From NCBI GenBank assembly GCA_963791495.1, contig CAWBST010000027.1, positions 186,001-250,000 on the forward strand: a DNA stretch of 64,000 bases, given 5' to 3'. The notes beneath the pieces were generated by a model. The model worked only from the letters and a program-made list of their open reading frames with translations. It had not been told where the DNA came from and ran no database searches. Each line of letters begins with the position of its first letter. Positions within the stretch are counted from its first letter, which is position 1. The stretch is from JAMXLO01 sp963791495 (lineage in GTDB: Bacteria; Pseudomonadota; Alphaproteobacteria; Acetobacterales; Acetobacteraceae). The translations under genes and the position numbers were made by a program. Shown here piece by piece: positions 9,195 to 18,751 of this stretch.

Positions 9195-10204
9195 AAGCGA
9201 TAATCGTCCGCCACCACGGTGGACCCGAGGTGATGGAATTCGTCACCGACTTCCCCGATCCCGCAATCGGCGAAGGCGACGTGCTTATCCGCGTGCGTGC
9301 CTCGTCGCTCAACTACCACGACGTGTTCACGCGCCGCGGCATGCCGGGGATCAAGGTGCCGATGCCGCTGATCATGGGCCTCGACGTCGCTGGCGAGATC
9401 GCGTCGGTCGGACCTGGCGTTGCGGGCTGGTCAGTCGGCGACCGCGTGCTGGTCGATCCGATAAATCGTGTGGAAGGCGGGCTGATGGGCGAGACCATGC
9501 ATGGCGGCCTCGCTGAGCTCTGCCGCGCGAGGGCGCATCAGTTGGTGCGCATCCCCGATGATGTCAGCTTCGCCGATGCCGCCGCGCTGCCCGTCGCCTA
9601 TGGCACGGCGCATCGCATGCTGGTGTCCAAGGGCAACGTACGCGCCGGCGACAGGGTGATGATTCTCGGTGCAAGCGGTGGCGTCGGCGTGTGCTGCGTG
9701 CAGCTCGCCAAGCAGGCCGGCGCCGAGGTCGTGGCGTGCGCCAGCACGGCAGCAAAGCTGGATCGGCTGCACGCACTCGGCGCGGATCATTTGATCAACT
9801 ATGCCGAACGCGACTTCGTCCAGGAGACATACGGGCTGTACGGCAAACCGTCGCGGCGCGGGGCGAATGTCGGCAATGGTCTCGACGTGGTGGTGAACTT
9901 CACCGGCGGCGACACCTGGGTAAAGTCGATGCGCTGCCTCAAGGTGGGTGGCCGGCTGCTCACCTGCGGCGCCACCGCCGGTTACGATCCGAAGGAGGAC
10001 ATCCGCTTCATCTGGACGTTCGAACTGGAGATACGAGGTTCGAATGGCTGGCAGCGGAGCGATATCGAGGCACTGTTGCAGATGGTGCGGCAAGGCAGGC
10101 TGAACACGCTGGTGGAGCGCACCTATCCTCTCGCGGAAGCGGCTGAGGCGCTGCGCGTGATCGAGGACCGTGACGTGTTCGGCAAGATCGTGGTGACGCC
10201 GTGA
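9191..10204 (+). CDS. Zinc-type alcohol dehydrogenase-like / quinone oxidoreductase family
   Basis: A 337-residue MDR-superfamily NAD(P)H-dependent oxidoreductase. The N-terminal GroES-like domain begins MKAIIVRHHGGPEVMEF, and the Rossmann dinucleotide motif is ILGASGGVGVCCVQLAKQAGAEV. The C-terminus ends with the usual LAEAAEALRVIEDRDVFGKIVV. No cluster of structural-zinc cysteines is seen, so a zinc-free quinone oxidoreductase or enoyl reductase activity is likely. The start at 9191 lies in an ATGA overlap with the ligase and is preceded by GGAGGT. Its place between ligase and thioesterase suggests reduction of an acyl or enone intermediate. Confidence 0.85.
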   Translation: MKAIIVRHHGGPEVMEFVTDFPDPAIGEGDVLIRVRASSLNYHDVFTRRGMPGIKVPMPLIMGLDVAGEIASVGPGVAGWSVGDRVLVDPINRVEGGLMGETMHGGLAELCRARAHQLVRIPDDVSFADAAALPVAYGTAHRMLVSKGNVRAGDRVMILGASGGVGVCCVQLAKQAGAEVVACASTAAKLDRLHALGADHLINYAERDFVQETYGLYGKPSRRGANVGNGLDVVVNFTGGDTWVKSMRCLKVGGRLLTCGATAGYDPKEDIRFIWTFELEIRGSNGWQRSDIEALLQMVRQGRLNTLVERTYPLAEAAEALRVIEDRDVFGKIVVTP

Positions 10205-10617
10205 GCGGGCCACTGACGCCGGCCGAGCTGCAGGAGCGATTGGAGCAGTCGCCGTTCATTCGATCTTTGGGTCTTGTGGTGACCGAGGCAGATCCGGACC
10301 GTCAATGCGTGACAATGACGCTGACGATGAAGCCGGAGTTCGAACGGGCCGCCGGTAGCGGGCAGTGGCATGGCGGTCCGCTCGCCGCGGTGATCGATAC
10401 CGTCGGCGACTACGCGCTGGTGATGAGCATTGGCCGGCCGCTGCCGACGATAAACTTTCGCGTCGACTATCTACGCCCGGCGGTGAACACGGCACTGACG
10501 GTCACGGCGCGTGTGCGACGCGCAGGGCGCAGCGTCGGCATCGTGGATGTCGATGTCATGGATTCCGCGCAGAACGTCGTTGCCATCGGTCGCGCGACGT
10601 ATTCGACTGCCGGGTAG
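10201..10617 (+). CDS. PaaI-family hotdog thioesterase
   Basis: A 138-residue single-domain hotdog-fold acyl-CoA thioesterase. The signature HGGPLAAVIDTVGDYAL contains the HGG loop and the helix aspartate expected for PaaI-type catalysis, followed by the strand NFRVDYLRPA. The GTG start overlaps the previous stop (GTGA). As last gene of the four-gene operon it would release CoA from the product or from dead-end thioesters made by the upstream ligase. Confidence 0.85.
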   Translation: MSGPLTPAELQERLEQSPFIRSLGLVVTEADPDRQCVTMTLTMKPEFERAAGSGQWHGGPLAAVIDTVGDYALVMSIGRPLPTINFRVDYLRPAVNTALTVTARVRRAGRSVGIVDVDVMDSAQNVVAIGRATYSTAG

Positions 10618-10619
10618 GC

Positions 10620-11474
10620 TCAGCCATCCATCCGCTGCACCTTCTCCGCCCACCGGTCGAGGATCGGCACCACCTGATCCGCGCCGGCTGACGGCAGGGT
10701 GATCACCACGCGCGTTATACCGATGTCACGGTAGTGGCGCAGCCGGTCCAGTTCCTCCACCACGCGGAACATCGTCACGGGCAGCGTCGCCGGATCGCGC
10801 CCCGCCTCCTTCGCCATCTGCTGGAACTGCGGCAGGAAGTCGCTGACATCGCCGTATTCCGGGCGGCTGGCATGCGGCACCCAGCCGTCGCCATAGCGGA
10901 TCGCACGCCGAGCGCCGTACGGGAACGCGCCGCCAACGATCACCGGTGGGTGCGGCTTCTGTACGGGCTTCGGCCACGCCATCATCGGATCGAAGTTGAC
11001 GAACTCGCCGTGATACTCCGCTTTGTCCTGCGTCCAGATCGCCTGCATTGCCTCGATGCGCTCGCGCGCGATCTTATGGCGCGATTTGAACGGCGTGCCG
11101 TGATCGGCCATTTCCTCGGCGTTCCAGCCGGAGCCGACACCGAACAGGAACCGCCCGGCCGACACCTGATCGATCGAGGCCACCAGCTTCGCGGTCTGGA
11201 TCGGATCGCGCTGCTGCACGAGACACACCCCGGTGCCGACCTTCAGAGTCTTCGTTGCCGCTGCGGCAGCGGCCAGCGTGATGAAGGGGTCCATCACGTC
11301 GTAGTACTCTTTTGGCAGATCGCCGCCGGATGGAAAAGGCGAAGTCCGCGACACGGGAATATGCGAATGCTCGGGTGCCCAGAGCAACTCGAAGCCGCGC
11401 TCTTCCAGGGCGCGTCCGAGGTCTGCCGGCGCCATGGAATAGTCGGTGAAGAACATGGCCGCACCGAAATGCAT
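10620..11474 (-). CDS. LLM-class (luciferase-like) flavin-dependent oxidoreductase
   Basis: A 284-residue TIM-barrel monooxygenase-family protein, closest to the F420/FMN-dependent TIGR03619-type group. Recognisable segments are ELLWAPEHSHIPVSR, VGTGVCLVQQRDPIQTAKLVASID, GRFLFGVGSGWNAEEM and KPHPPVIVGGAFPYGARRAIRYGDGW. It uses a reduced flavin or F420; which one cannot be decided here. It converges on the thioesterase gene with two bases between the stops. The ATG is preceded by GGGGGA. Confidence 0.85.
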   Translation of the reverse strand: MHFGAAMFFTDYSMAPADLGRALEERGFELLWAPEHSHIPVSRTSPFPSGGDLPKEYYDVMDPFITLAAAAAATKTLKVGTGVCLVQQRDPIQTAKLVASIDQVSAGRFLFGVGSGWNAEEMADHGTPFKSRHKIARERIEAMQAIWTQDKAEYHGEFVNFDPMMAWPKPVQKPHPPVIVGGAFPYGARRAIRYGDGWVPHASRPEYGDVSDFLPQFQQMAKEAGRDPATLPVTMFRVVEELDRLRHYRDIGITRVVITLPSAGADQVVPILDRWAEKVQRMDG

Positions 11475-11549
11475 GTCGGATCCCCCGGATGATCGGGAGA
11501 AAGCCTAACCTGCCTTCGCTGTGATTGCGACCGGCGCCTTACCCCTCAT

Positions 11550-11638
11550 CGTCATGGCCGGCGGAGGCCGGCCATCCAAGTCTGTCTCTGGTGGACGCGG
11601 GAAAGACGTGGATGGCAGGGCCAAGCCCTGCCATGACG
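11550..11638. repeat. Palindromic dispersed repeat, CGTCAT...ATGACG type
   Basis: An 89-base intergenic element with inverted ends CGTCATGGC / GCCATGACG and an internal palindrome GGCCGGCGGAGGCCGGCC near the left end, plus a GGCAGGGCCAAGCCCTGCC arm at the right. It lies between an LLM gene and the Mn-catalase. Two other elements in the window share the CGTCAT...ATGACG ends. Confidence 0.7.
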
Positions 11639-11689
11639 TATGAGGCGGCGGCTGGGGCGGCGGCAGGTGATTCGTTTTGCCGCCGGGCG

Positions 11690-12440
11690 CTACTTCTTTG
11701 GTGGCGAATGTCGAACTCGTTGCTCCGCGCCCGCGCCGCCGCCCTGGCGTGCCTGCGACACGAGATCGCGGATGTGGAAATCCGGCTCGCTGTTCCACGG
11801 ACCGCGACGTTCGGCCTCCGGTCCCGCGGTCAGATTGAAATACACATCCACCGTGTCATCCGGCTTCAGATCGCCGAACATCGGATCGTCCAGCTTGTTC
11901 ATCGCCTCAAGCGCCTTCATGAACATGCGCGCATGAGCGACCTCGCGTGTCGCGAGGTGCCGTAGCGCCTCGCGCGAACCGTCATCCGGTGCCTGATGGA
12001 TCAGTGCCTCGTACGTGGCCAGCGCTCCGGCCTCTGCCGCGATGTCGGCGCGCAGATCCCGCACCACACTGCCGCCCTCGTTCACATAGCGCGCATCCCA
12101 GGTGGTGCCGCGCGAATCCACCACATGCGGACCGTATCCCCGCATCGGCGAACAGCGTGCTGTTGAACGCCTTCTCCTGCGCCCCCTGCTTCGCGCGCTT
12201 GGTGTGCTGCTCGATCATCAGCGCCACCATTTCCAGGTGGCCGAACTCTTCGGTCGCGATGTTCTGCAACATGTCGCGGATGCCCTGGTCCTCGGTATGG
12301 AAGGACTGGGTGAAGTAGGTGAGTGCTGCCGAAAGCTCGCCGGTTGCACCGCCGAACTGCTCGAGCAGCTTCTCAGCGAACACCGGATCAGGCGTGTCAA
12401 CACGTACCTGGTGGATCGGGTCGGGTCGATGAATGAACAT
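11690..12440 (-). pseudogene. Manganese catalase family protein, frameshifted
   Basis: A ferritin-like dimanganese catalase split into two frames. The N-terminal part has the first metal helix pair (ELSAALTYFTQSF; IATEEFGHLEMVA), and the C-terminal part has the second (DIAAEAGALATYEALI; LATREVAHARMFMKAL). The glutamate and histidine ligands expected for the Mn cluster are present in both halves. Deleting one base from the CCCC run at 12138-12141 joins the halves (FADAGYGPHVVDSRG) into 249 residues. A family member would convert peroxide to water and oxygen in the cytosol. GAAGGA precedes the ATG at 12440. Confidence 0.85.
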
Positions 12441-12535
12441 GGCGGTCGTCCTTCGCGAGAGTCCACAGCCTCAACTGCCGCGCATGGCGCGGGTTGGCCT
12501 CTCACGCGAAGTTTCCCCGAGTTACCGATGTGTCG

Positions 12536-13894
12536 TTACATAGCCGACTGAATCGCTTCGCCAACAATGTTGGTAATCCGATCCAGCGTGGGCTCCGGCG
12601 TCATCAGGGGCGGTGCGATGCAGAGCGAATCACCGCTGACCGGCGTGCCACCGCCGCCACGCTGACGGATGATCAGGCCGCGCTTCATCGCCTCGGCCAC
12701 CACGCGCCCGCCCAGACCGATTGCCGGCTTGCGCGTTGCCTGGTCCTCCACCAGTTCGACGCCGCACATCATGCCGAGGCCGCGCACGTCACCGACCGCC
12801 GGCAAACTGCGCAGCGTCTCCAGGCCGGCGAGGAGCTTCCTGCCCATCACCGCCGCGCGCTCCGGCAGTCCTTCCTGCTCAATGATGTCGATGTTGCGCA
12901 GACCGACCGCACAGCACGCCGGATGCCCGGAATAAGTCGCCGCGTGCATGAACCGTTCGTCCATCGGCGCATCTTCCATCGCCTGATGCACACGCTTCGA
13001 CACGACAACGCCGCCAAGCGGCAGGTAGCCACTGGTGACGCCCTTGGCAAACGACATCAAGTCCGGCTGCACGCCCCAGTGTCCCAACGCGAACCACCGA
13101 CCCGTGCGACCGAACCCTGTGATCACCTCGTCCGCGATCAACAGCACGTTGTGCCGATCGCAAATCTGCCGCAGACGCGGGAAGTATGTCGGCGGCGGCA
13201 CGATCACGCCGCCGGCGCCCATCACCGGCTCGGCAATCACCGCAGCGATCGTGTCCGGACCCTGCGCCTCGATTGCGGCTTCCACCGCATCGGCCGCCTC
13301 GATGCCGCAGTCGCCGTTGCCTGGCCAACGATACGGATAGGGCGGCGCCACCTGCAGGAACTCCGGTACCAGCGGGCCGAACATCTTGTGATAGCCGGGC
13401 AGGCTGGTGGCGCTCATCGCCGCAAGCGTGACGCCATGATAGCCGTACTGGCGCGAGATAATCTTCACCTTGTTCGGCTTGCCCATCCGCTTCCAGTAGT
13501 AACGGGCGATTTTGAAGGCGCTTTCGTTGGATTCCGCGCCACCAGTCGTGAAGTACGCCGCCGCCATGTTGTCGTACGCCAGACCGACGATGCGCTCCGC
13601 CAGGCGGATGGCCGGCTCGTTGGAGAAGCCTGTATAGGCAGACGCATAGGCAAGCTTGGCCATCTGCGCCGCCGCGGCATCCGCCAGTTCCTTGCGGCCG
13701 TGACCCACGTTGACATTCCACAGCGCCGAAAGTCCGTCGATGTATTCGGTGCCATCGGCGGTACGCAGCATGGCACCGTGGCCCTCGACGAAGATGCGCG
13801 CCTGCGCATGCTCCTTCGGGTGATGCAGAGGATGGATCAGATGCCGCCGGTCGGCATCGAGCAGTACGTCACCGGTCGCCGCATGATCGTTCAT
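12536..13894 (-). CDS. Class III PLP-dependent aminotransferase
   Basis: A 452-residue omega-transaminase-like enzyme of fold type I. Visible landmarks are TTGGAESNESAFKIARYYW (phosphate cup), LLIADEVITGFGRTGRW with the PLP-interacting aspartate, and the lysine in SFAKGVTSGYLPLGG. The ATG at 13894 overlaps the stop of the preceding SelA-like gene (ATGA), which I prefer to the ATG eight codons upstream. Donor and acceptor are unknown; it probably acts with the two coupled genes upstream. Confidence 0.88.
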   Translation of the reverse strand: MNDHAATGDVLLDADRRHLIHPLHHPKEHAQARIFVEGHGAMLRTADGTEYIDGLSALWNVNVGHGRKELADAAAAQMAKLAYASAYTGFSNEPAIRLAERIVGLAYDNMAAAYFTTGGAESNESAFKIARYYWKRMGKPNKVKIISRQYGYHGVTLAAMSATSLPGYHKMFGPLVPEFLQVAPPYPYRWPGNGDCGIEAADAVEAAIEAQGPDTIAAVIAEPVMGAGGVIVPPPTYFPRLRQICDRHNVLLIADEVITGFGRTGRWFALGHWGVQPDLMSFAKGVTSGYLPLGGVVVSKRVHQAMEDAPMDERFMHAATYSGHPACCAVGLRNIDIIEQEGLPERAAVMGRKLLAGLETLRSLPAVGDVRGLGMMCGVELVEDQATRKPAIGLGGRVVAEAMKRGLIIRQRGGGGTPVSGDSLCIAPPLMTPEPTLDRITNIVGEAIQSAM

Positions 13895-15381
13895 GTCGTC
13901 TGCCTTTCCGCCTGCCACTGGCCCTTGCCGAACTGGCTTAGATTGACCGGACCGCGATGATGATCGGTGGCGCTGCCAAGGAACACGTCGCCTTCCATGC
14001 GGCCGTCGTTCACGGTGCCCTCGAAGCGATAGGCGATCGCGCTGCCCTCGTGTCGCGTTTCGAACTCCATGCGCACGTGCTGCGCCGCCAGCTTGCCGAT
14101 CACGTTGCTTTCGAACTGTTCCGATTGCTGGCTGCCGCTGAGCTGACTGCCCTGCTGCTGCAGCCGCAGCCGGTGCTTGCGTTCGCCATGCAGGAACTGC
14201 ACGCGCACATCCCAGTTGCCTGACAGGTCGATCGCCGCGGCAGGCTCCTTTGCCGGCTGCATGGATCGTGCCTCGGTCAGCGCGGCAGCAATCGCCTTGC
14301 CGACCTCGGCCGCCTCACCAGGCGAGAACTGGAACGGATCGATGACCAGCGAGTTCGCTTTGGCCGACGTGTCATCCGTCATGATGCGCGGTGTGCCCTC
14401 GAGCAGGCGTTGCCGCAGCCCCATGCCATCAAGCGCGATGCCTTCCCACGTCACGCGCAGCGCCGGGACGCGCACCACGCCAGCGGGCTCGATCACCTCG
14501 CTGCCGGCACCAGGCACTGTGGCGACGCGACGCGCGATCTCCTGCAGGTCATCGTGCCAGTGCTGCAGTTCGGCGGCTTCGTCGCGCTCCTCCAGCCAGT
14601 ATTCGACAGCGGCCAGCACGCCGATCACGTCTTCCTTCGACACCTTCATCGGTCGTCCGAACGCCTGATGCGGCGAGGCGTTGCGCCACGCCGCCTGCAC
14701 CAGGTTCTTGTTGCCAAGCAGCAATCCGCTGGTCTGCGGTCCGCGCAGGAATTTTCCCCCGCTGTAGATCACCATGTCGGCGCCGCGTTGCAGCCACGGG
14801 CTGGGCCGCTGCAAGTGTTCCGACGCTGCGTCTACCAGGATTGGAATGTCCAGGGGCTTCACCCTCGCGACGATTTCCTCCAGACGGATCCTGGAGAATT
14901 CCTCGTTGGTGCCGAGGATCGCCACCATCGCCACCGGCTCGCGCAGCGCGGCTTCCAGGTCGGCGGCGGAGTCGATCTCGACGATATGCGCGCCGACCAT
15001 GCGGATCGCCTGGTCGTAGGCGAAGCGCTGGTTCTTCGGCAGGATCACGCGGTTCACCCAGCCGTCGGTGAACGGCAGGCGCAGCATGCGAACCGGATCA
15101 TTGCCGGCGATGCACGCCGCCGACGCCAATGCCACCGCGGCCGCACTGCCGCAGGTCACGATGCCCCATTCCGCGCCCGTCAATTCCGCGAGGCGCTTGC
15201 CCGCCGCTTCCATCAGTTCGTCCAGATTGACGAACTGCCGCGATGCCGCATCCATCGCCGCGCGCACCCGAGGCAGCATCAGGCTGCCGCCGTGCATCGT
15301 GCGCACGCTGCAGCAGTTGATGAAGGGACGCACGCCGAGTGCCAGGTAGGGGTTGGCGTTGCTCTCGGTCCGCTCAGCCAT
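13891..15381 (-). CDS. SelA-like fold-type-I PLP enzyme with C-terminal lipocalin-like extension
   Basis: A 496-residue protein. Residues about 10-380 form an aminotransferase class V / SelA-like PLP domain (NCCSVRTMHGGSLMLP; GIVTCGSAAAVALASAA; Schiff-base lysine in MVIYSGGKFLRGPQTSG). Residues about 390-490 form an extra beta-rich module beginning IDLSGNWDVRVQFLHGERKHRL, with alternating strands as in small lipocalin/DUF-type barrels. Members of the main family include D-glucosaminate-6-phosphate ammonia-lyase-like enzymes. The ATG at 15381 overlaps the upstream serine hydrolase by eight bases. The role of the added barrel is unknown; it may bind the substrate. Confidence 0.8.
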   Translation of the reverse strand: MAERTESNANPYLALGVRPFINCCSVRTMHGGSLMLPRVRAAMDAASRQFVNLDELMEAAGKRLAELTGAEWGIVTCGSAAAVALASAACIAGNDPVRMLRLPFTDGWVNRVILPKNQRFAYDQAIRMVGAHIVEIDSAADLEAALREPVAMVAILGTNEEFSRIRLEEIVARVKPLDIPILVDAASEHLQRPSPWLQRGADMVIYSGGKFLRGPQTSGLLLGNKNLVQAAWRNASPHQAFGRPMKVSKEDVIGVLAAVEYWLEERDEAAELQHWHDDLQEIARRVATVPGAGSEVIEPAGVVRVPALRVTWEGIALDGMGLRQRLLEGTPRIMTDDTSAKANSLVIDPFQFSPGEAAEVGKAIAAALTEARSMQPAKEPAAAIDLSGNWDVRVQFLHGERKHRLRLQQQGSQLSGSQQSEQFESNVIGKLAAQHVRMEFETRHEGSAIAYRFEGTVNDGRMEGDVFLGSATDHHRGPVNLSQFGKGQWQAERQTT

Positions 15382-16558
15382 GGGAAGCACTCTCCGTTGT
15401 TGTCTGGTACACGGCGGTCTCGAAGTCATCCAGCAGTTGCAGCACCGTCGGATCGGCGAAGGGCAGGATCTGGGTGAGGATCACGCCCGTCACCTGTCGT
15501 TTCGGATCCAGCCAGTAGTAGGTATTGTACAGCCCCGCCCAGGCAAGACTGCCGGCGCTGCGGCGACCCGGCACGTCCTCGGTATTGATCAGCCAGGTCA
15601 GGCCCCATTTCTTCGCCATGCCGGGGAACAACGCGACATCGTTCGACAAGTCAGAGCTCTGCGTCGTCATGTCCTGCACGTCGAGATCGCCGATGTGATT
15701 CTGCCCCATCAGTGCGACCGTCTCCGGCCGCAGCACCTGAGCACCATTCAATGTCCCGCTGTTCAGCAGCATGCGCAGAAACGCCATGTAGTCGGGACCC
15801 GTCGAGGACAGCCCGCCGCCACCCGCATGGAATTCGCCCGCCACCACAGGCGTCAGCGGGATCGGCTCCAGTGATCCGTCGGGTTTGCGCGCATGTGCCT
15901 GCGCTCGGCGTCCTGCCTGCTCCGCACTGGGCACGAAGCCGGTGTCCCGCATGCCAAGTGGCGCAAAGACGTTCTCGCGCATGTAGGTATCGAGGTCCTG
16001 GCCGCTTACCTTTTCCACCATGCGGCCGGCCCAGTCGATATTGATGCCGTACTCCCAACGCTCGCCCGGCTCGAATGCGAGCGGGGCATTCAGCGCGGCG
16101 AGCTTCCCCGTCATGATCGTCGGAATGCCGGTCGCCTCGACATACCGGGTGAATACCTCGTTCCAGACGGGATAAACAAAGCCCGCCGTGTGCGTCAGCA
16201 ACATGCGCAGCGTGATCTTGCATCGTGCGGGACGGAGCTTCGGCTCTCCGCGCGCGTCGAAGCCTTCGATCACCAGCGGCTCGGCGAGCTCCGGCATGAT
16301 CTCGCCGGCCGGCTGATCCAGCGCCAGCATGCCGCGTTCGACGCACTGCATGGCGGCGACGCCGGTGACGGCCTTCGTCATCGAGGCGATGCGGAACACA
16401 GTGTCTGCCGTCATCGACGCGTCCTCGTCGAGGCCGCGTTTGCCGAACGTCCCCTGGTAGAACGTGCCGTTGCGGTCCGCCGCCAGCGCGACTATCCCAG
16501 GTACCCGCCCGGACCTCACCGCATGATCCAGCACCCGGTCGATATCGCTCGCAGTCAT
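15374..16558 (-). CDS. Class C beta-lactamase-fold serine hydrolase
   Basis: A 394-residue serine hydrolase of the beta-lactamase/transpeptidase-like (EstB/AmpC) family. The nucleophile motif S-x-x-K is in FRIASMTKAVTG, the tyrosine-type second motif is probably in WEYGINIDWAGR, and the segment HAGGGGLSSTGPDY precedes the third motif. No signal peptide is seen, so a cytosolic esterase is more likely than an antibiotic-degrading lactamase. GGAGGG stands just before the ATG at 16558. It heads the three-gene coupled unit with the two PLP enzymes. Confidence 0.85.
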   Translation of the reverse strand: MTASDIDRVLDHAVRSGRVPGIVALAADRNGTFYQGTFGKRGLDEDASMTADTVFRIASMTKAVTGVAAMQCVERGMLALDQPAGEIMPELAEPLVIEGFDARGEPKLRPARCKITLRMLLTHTAGFVYPVWNEVFTRYVEATGIPTIMTGKLAALNAPLAFEPGERWEYGINIDWAGRMVEKVSGQDLDTYMRENVFAPLGMRDTGFVPSAEQAGRRAQAHARKPDGSLEPIPLTPVVAGEFHAGGGGLSSTGPDYMAFLRMLLNSGTLNGAQVLRPETVALMGQNHIGDLDVQDMTTQSSDLSNDVALFPGMAKKWGLTWLINTEDVPGRRSAGSLAWAGLYNTYYWLDPKRQVTGVILTQILPFADPTVLQLLDDFETAVYQTTTESASHG

Positions 16559-16656
16559 CGGAATCCCTCCACCAGTCCGCACAGTATGCCGTCCAGTTGC
16601 GCCGTCTGGCCAGCGAGGCAACAATGCGGCGGGCTTGCAGTGGGGGAGACGTCCGG

Positions 16657-17388
16657 ATGATCGAGAGCGAAGTCATCGTCACAACCAAGCATGGGCGGAT
16701 GCCCACCTTCATGGCGGCCCCCGATACGGAAGGTCCGCACCCGGGCATCATCTTCTACATGGACGCGCCAGGCATCCGCGAGGAACTGCGCAACATGGCG
16801 CGGCGTGTCGCCAAGCACGGCTATGTCTGTCTGCTCCCCGACATGTACTACCGACTGGGCACAGTGCGCTTCGACATCCCGCGCCGCGACGATGGAATGT
16901 CGGGCGTGATCCGTGCGTCGATGAACAGCCTATCGATCCCTTTTGTGAACGACGACACCGCGGCGATGCTGGCGTGGTTCGATGCAAACGATCGCGTAAG
17001 GCCAGGGCCGGTGGGCTGCGTCGGACATTGCATGAGCGGACGCTACATAACGTCGGTGGCGGCCGCGTTCCCGCATCGTATGGCTGCGGCCGCATCGCTG
17101 TATGGCGTTGGGATTGTCACCGACAAGGACGACTCACCGCATCTGTCACTCGGCAAGATCAAAGGCGAGCTGTACTACGCCTTTGCCGAGCACGATCAGT
17201 CGGTGCCGGCCAACGTTATTCCAGAGCTGAAGGCGGCGCTCAACAAGACGGATGTGAAGGCGACAGTCGAGATATTTCCTGGCACACATCACGGCTTCTG
17301 CTTCCCGGAACGCGCGGTGTACGACACACTGGCATCCGAGACGACGTGGGCGAAGATCTTCGCTCTGTGGGATCGCCATCTGAAATAG
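16657..17388 (+). CDS. Dienelactone hydrolase family protein
   Basis: A 243-residue alpha/beta hydrolase of the dienelactone hydrolase family. The nucleophile elbow GHCMSG carries the cysteine typical of this family, and the histidine lies in FPGTHHGFCFPE with an acidic partner in AEHDQSVP. The ATG at 16657 is preceded by GGGGGAGA. It is divergent from the serine hydrolase with about 100 bases between starts. The family hydrolyses lactones from chlorocatechol-type ring cleavage, but related enzymes accept other esters. Confidence 0.87.
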   Translation: MIESEVIVTTKHGRMPTFMAAPDTEGPHPGIIFYMDAPGIREELRNMARRVAKHGYVCLLPDMYYRLGTVRFDIPRRDDGMSGVIRASMNSLSIPFVNDDTAAMLAWFDANDRVRPGPVGCVGHCMSGRYITSVAAAFPHRMAAAASLYGVGIVTDKDDSPHLSLGKIKGELYYAFAEHDQSVPANVIPELKAALNKTDVKATVEIFPGTHHGFCFPERAVYDTLASETTWAKIFALWDRHLK

Positions 17389-17416
17389 GCCAACGCGCCA
17401 GAGACGTAGGGCGCTT

Positions 17417-18719
17417 TCAAGACGCGGGCACGACCCTGCCGCGGCATTCGCCAAAGCCGATCGATACCGCGCCTGCACGCTGGCAATGCGCGCGAAAGAT
17501 CACTTCGTCGCCGTCTTCAAGATAGCGCCGGGTTTCGCCATTGCTCAGTGTGATTGCGTCGCGGCCACCGAAGGTCATTTCCAGCAGGCAGCCGATGCTG
17601 GTCGTGTCGGTTCCGGAAATCGTGCCGCTGCCAAACAGGTCGCCGGGCCGCAGATTGCAGCCGTTCGATGCGTGGTGTGCAACCATCTGCGCCACTGTCC
17701 AGTACAGCTCGCGCGTATTGGATCCGCACATACGATGCGGCTCGGCGCCGGCGGCACGCATCGTCGGTGTGGACAGGTACACCTCGCAGTCGATGTCGTA
17801 TGCGCCATGAGCCTGATCAGCCACGTCGAGAAGATGCCGCAGCGGCGCGGGATCGCCATCGGGTCGCGCGGGCTGCGCCACGCGGAAGGGCTCCAGCGCC
17901 TCCGGCGTGATGATCCACGGCGAGACCGAAGTCCGGAAGCTCTTTCCTAGGAACGGCCCGAGTGGCTGCGATTCCCACGACTGAATGTCGCGCGCCGACC
18001 AGTCGTTCAGCAGACAGAAGCCGGCGATGTGTTCGCCCGCCTCGTCCGATCGGAATTGCGTCGCCCTGCCGATTGCCGTGCCCTATCCACACGCCGAGTT
18101 CGAGCTCGTAGTCGAGATTGCGGCATGGCCCGAACGTCGGAGTGGTCTCACTCGGCTGCTTGCGCTGGCCGTTCGGTCGCCGCACGTCCTCGCCCGACGG
18201 CCGCACCGACGAGGCGCGACTGTGATACGCGACGGGCACGTACTTGTAGTTCGGCATCAGCGGACTGTCGGGACGCGAAATCTGCCCGCCCTTGCGTGCG
18301 TGGTGGATGCCCGCGAAGAAATCAGTGTAATCGCCGACGTCTGCCGGGAGATGTAGCGTGCATGCAGCCGCGTCGTGCAGCAGGCGCGATGCGTTGCCGC
18401 GTGCATCGCTGTGAGCCGCGAGTATTTCGGAAAGGCGCTGGCGCAACGCCCGCCGTGCCGTGGCCGGCAACGCAAGCAGCGGGTTCAGCGCAGGCCCCGC
18501 CGCCGCCTCGGCTGCATCGCGCGCGGCGCCGGAGAACAGCCCGGCCTCCAACGCGGCGCCGATGTCGAGGATCGAATTGCCGATCGCCACACCGCCGCGT
18601 GGCTTGCCGCCATGCGTGCTGAACACGCCGAACGGCAGGTTCTGGATGGGAAACTCCGCATGGCCATTGGCGGATGCGACCCAGCTCAGGCGCGTCGGGT
18701 CATGCGTTGCGTCGGCCAT
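17417..18719 (-). pseudogene. fahA: Fumarylacetoacetase, frameshifted
   Basis: The last enzyme of tyrosine/homogentisate breakdown, which splits fumarylacetoacetate into fumarate and acetoacetate, lies here in two frames. The N-terminal part has the SH3-like domain and active-site segments DYTDFFAGIHHA and RNLDYELELGVWIG; the C-terminal part has DVADQAHGAYDIDCEVYL, GDLFGSGTISG and GCLLEMTFGG. Removing one base near 18044-18048 restores IPIxEAGEHIAGFCLLNDWSARD and a continuous 433-residue protein of normal length. All catalytic segments survive. GAGGGGGGA precedes the ATG. A divergent MarR gene starts 73 bases away. I see no hmgA or maiA nearby. Confidence 0.88.
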
Positions 18720-18751
18720 GTTGCGTCCCCCCTCGGGTGAGCCTAGCGCGC

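Noticed and set aside
10030..10045. GGTTCGAAT as a tRNA T-loop
   Set aside because: It lies within the oxidoreductase coding frame and no cloverleaf can be formed around it.
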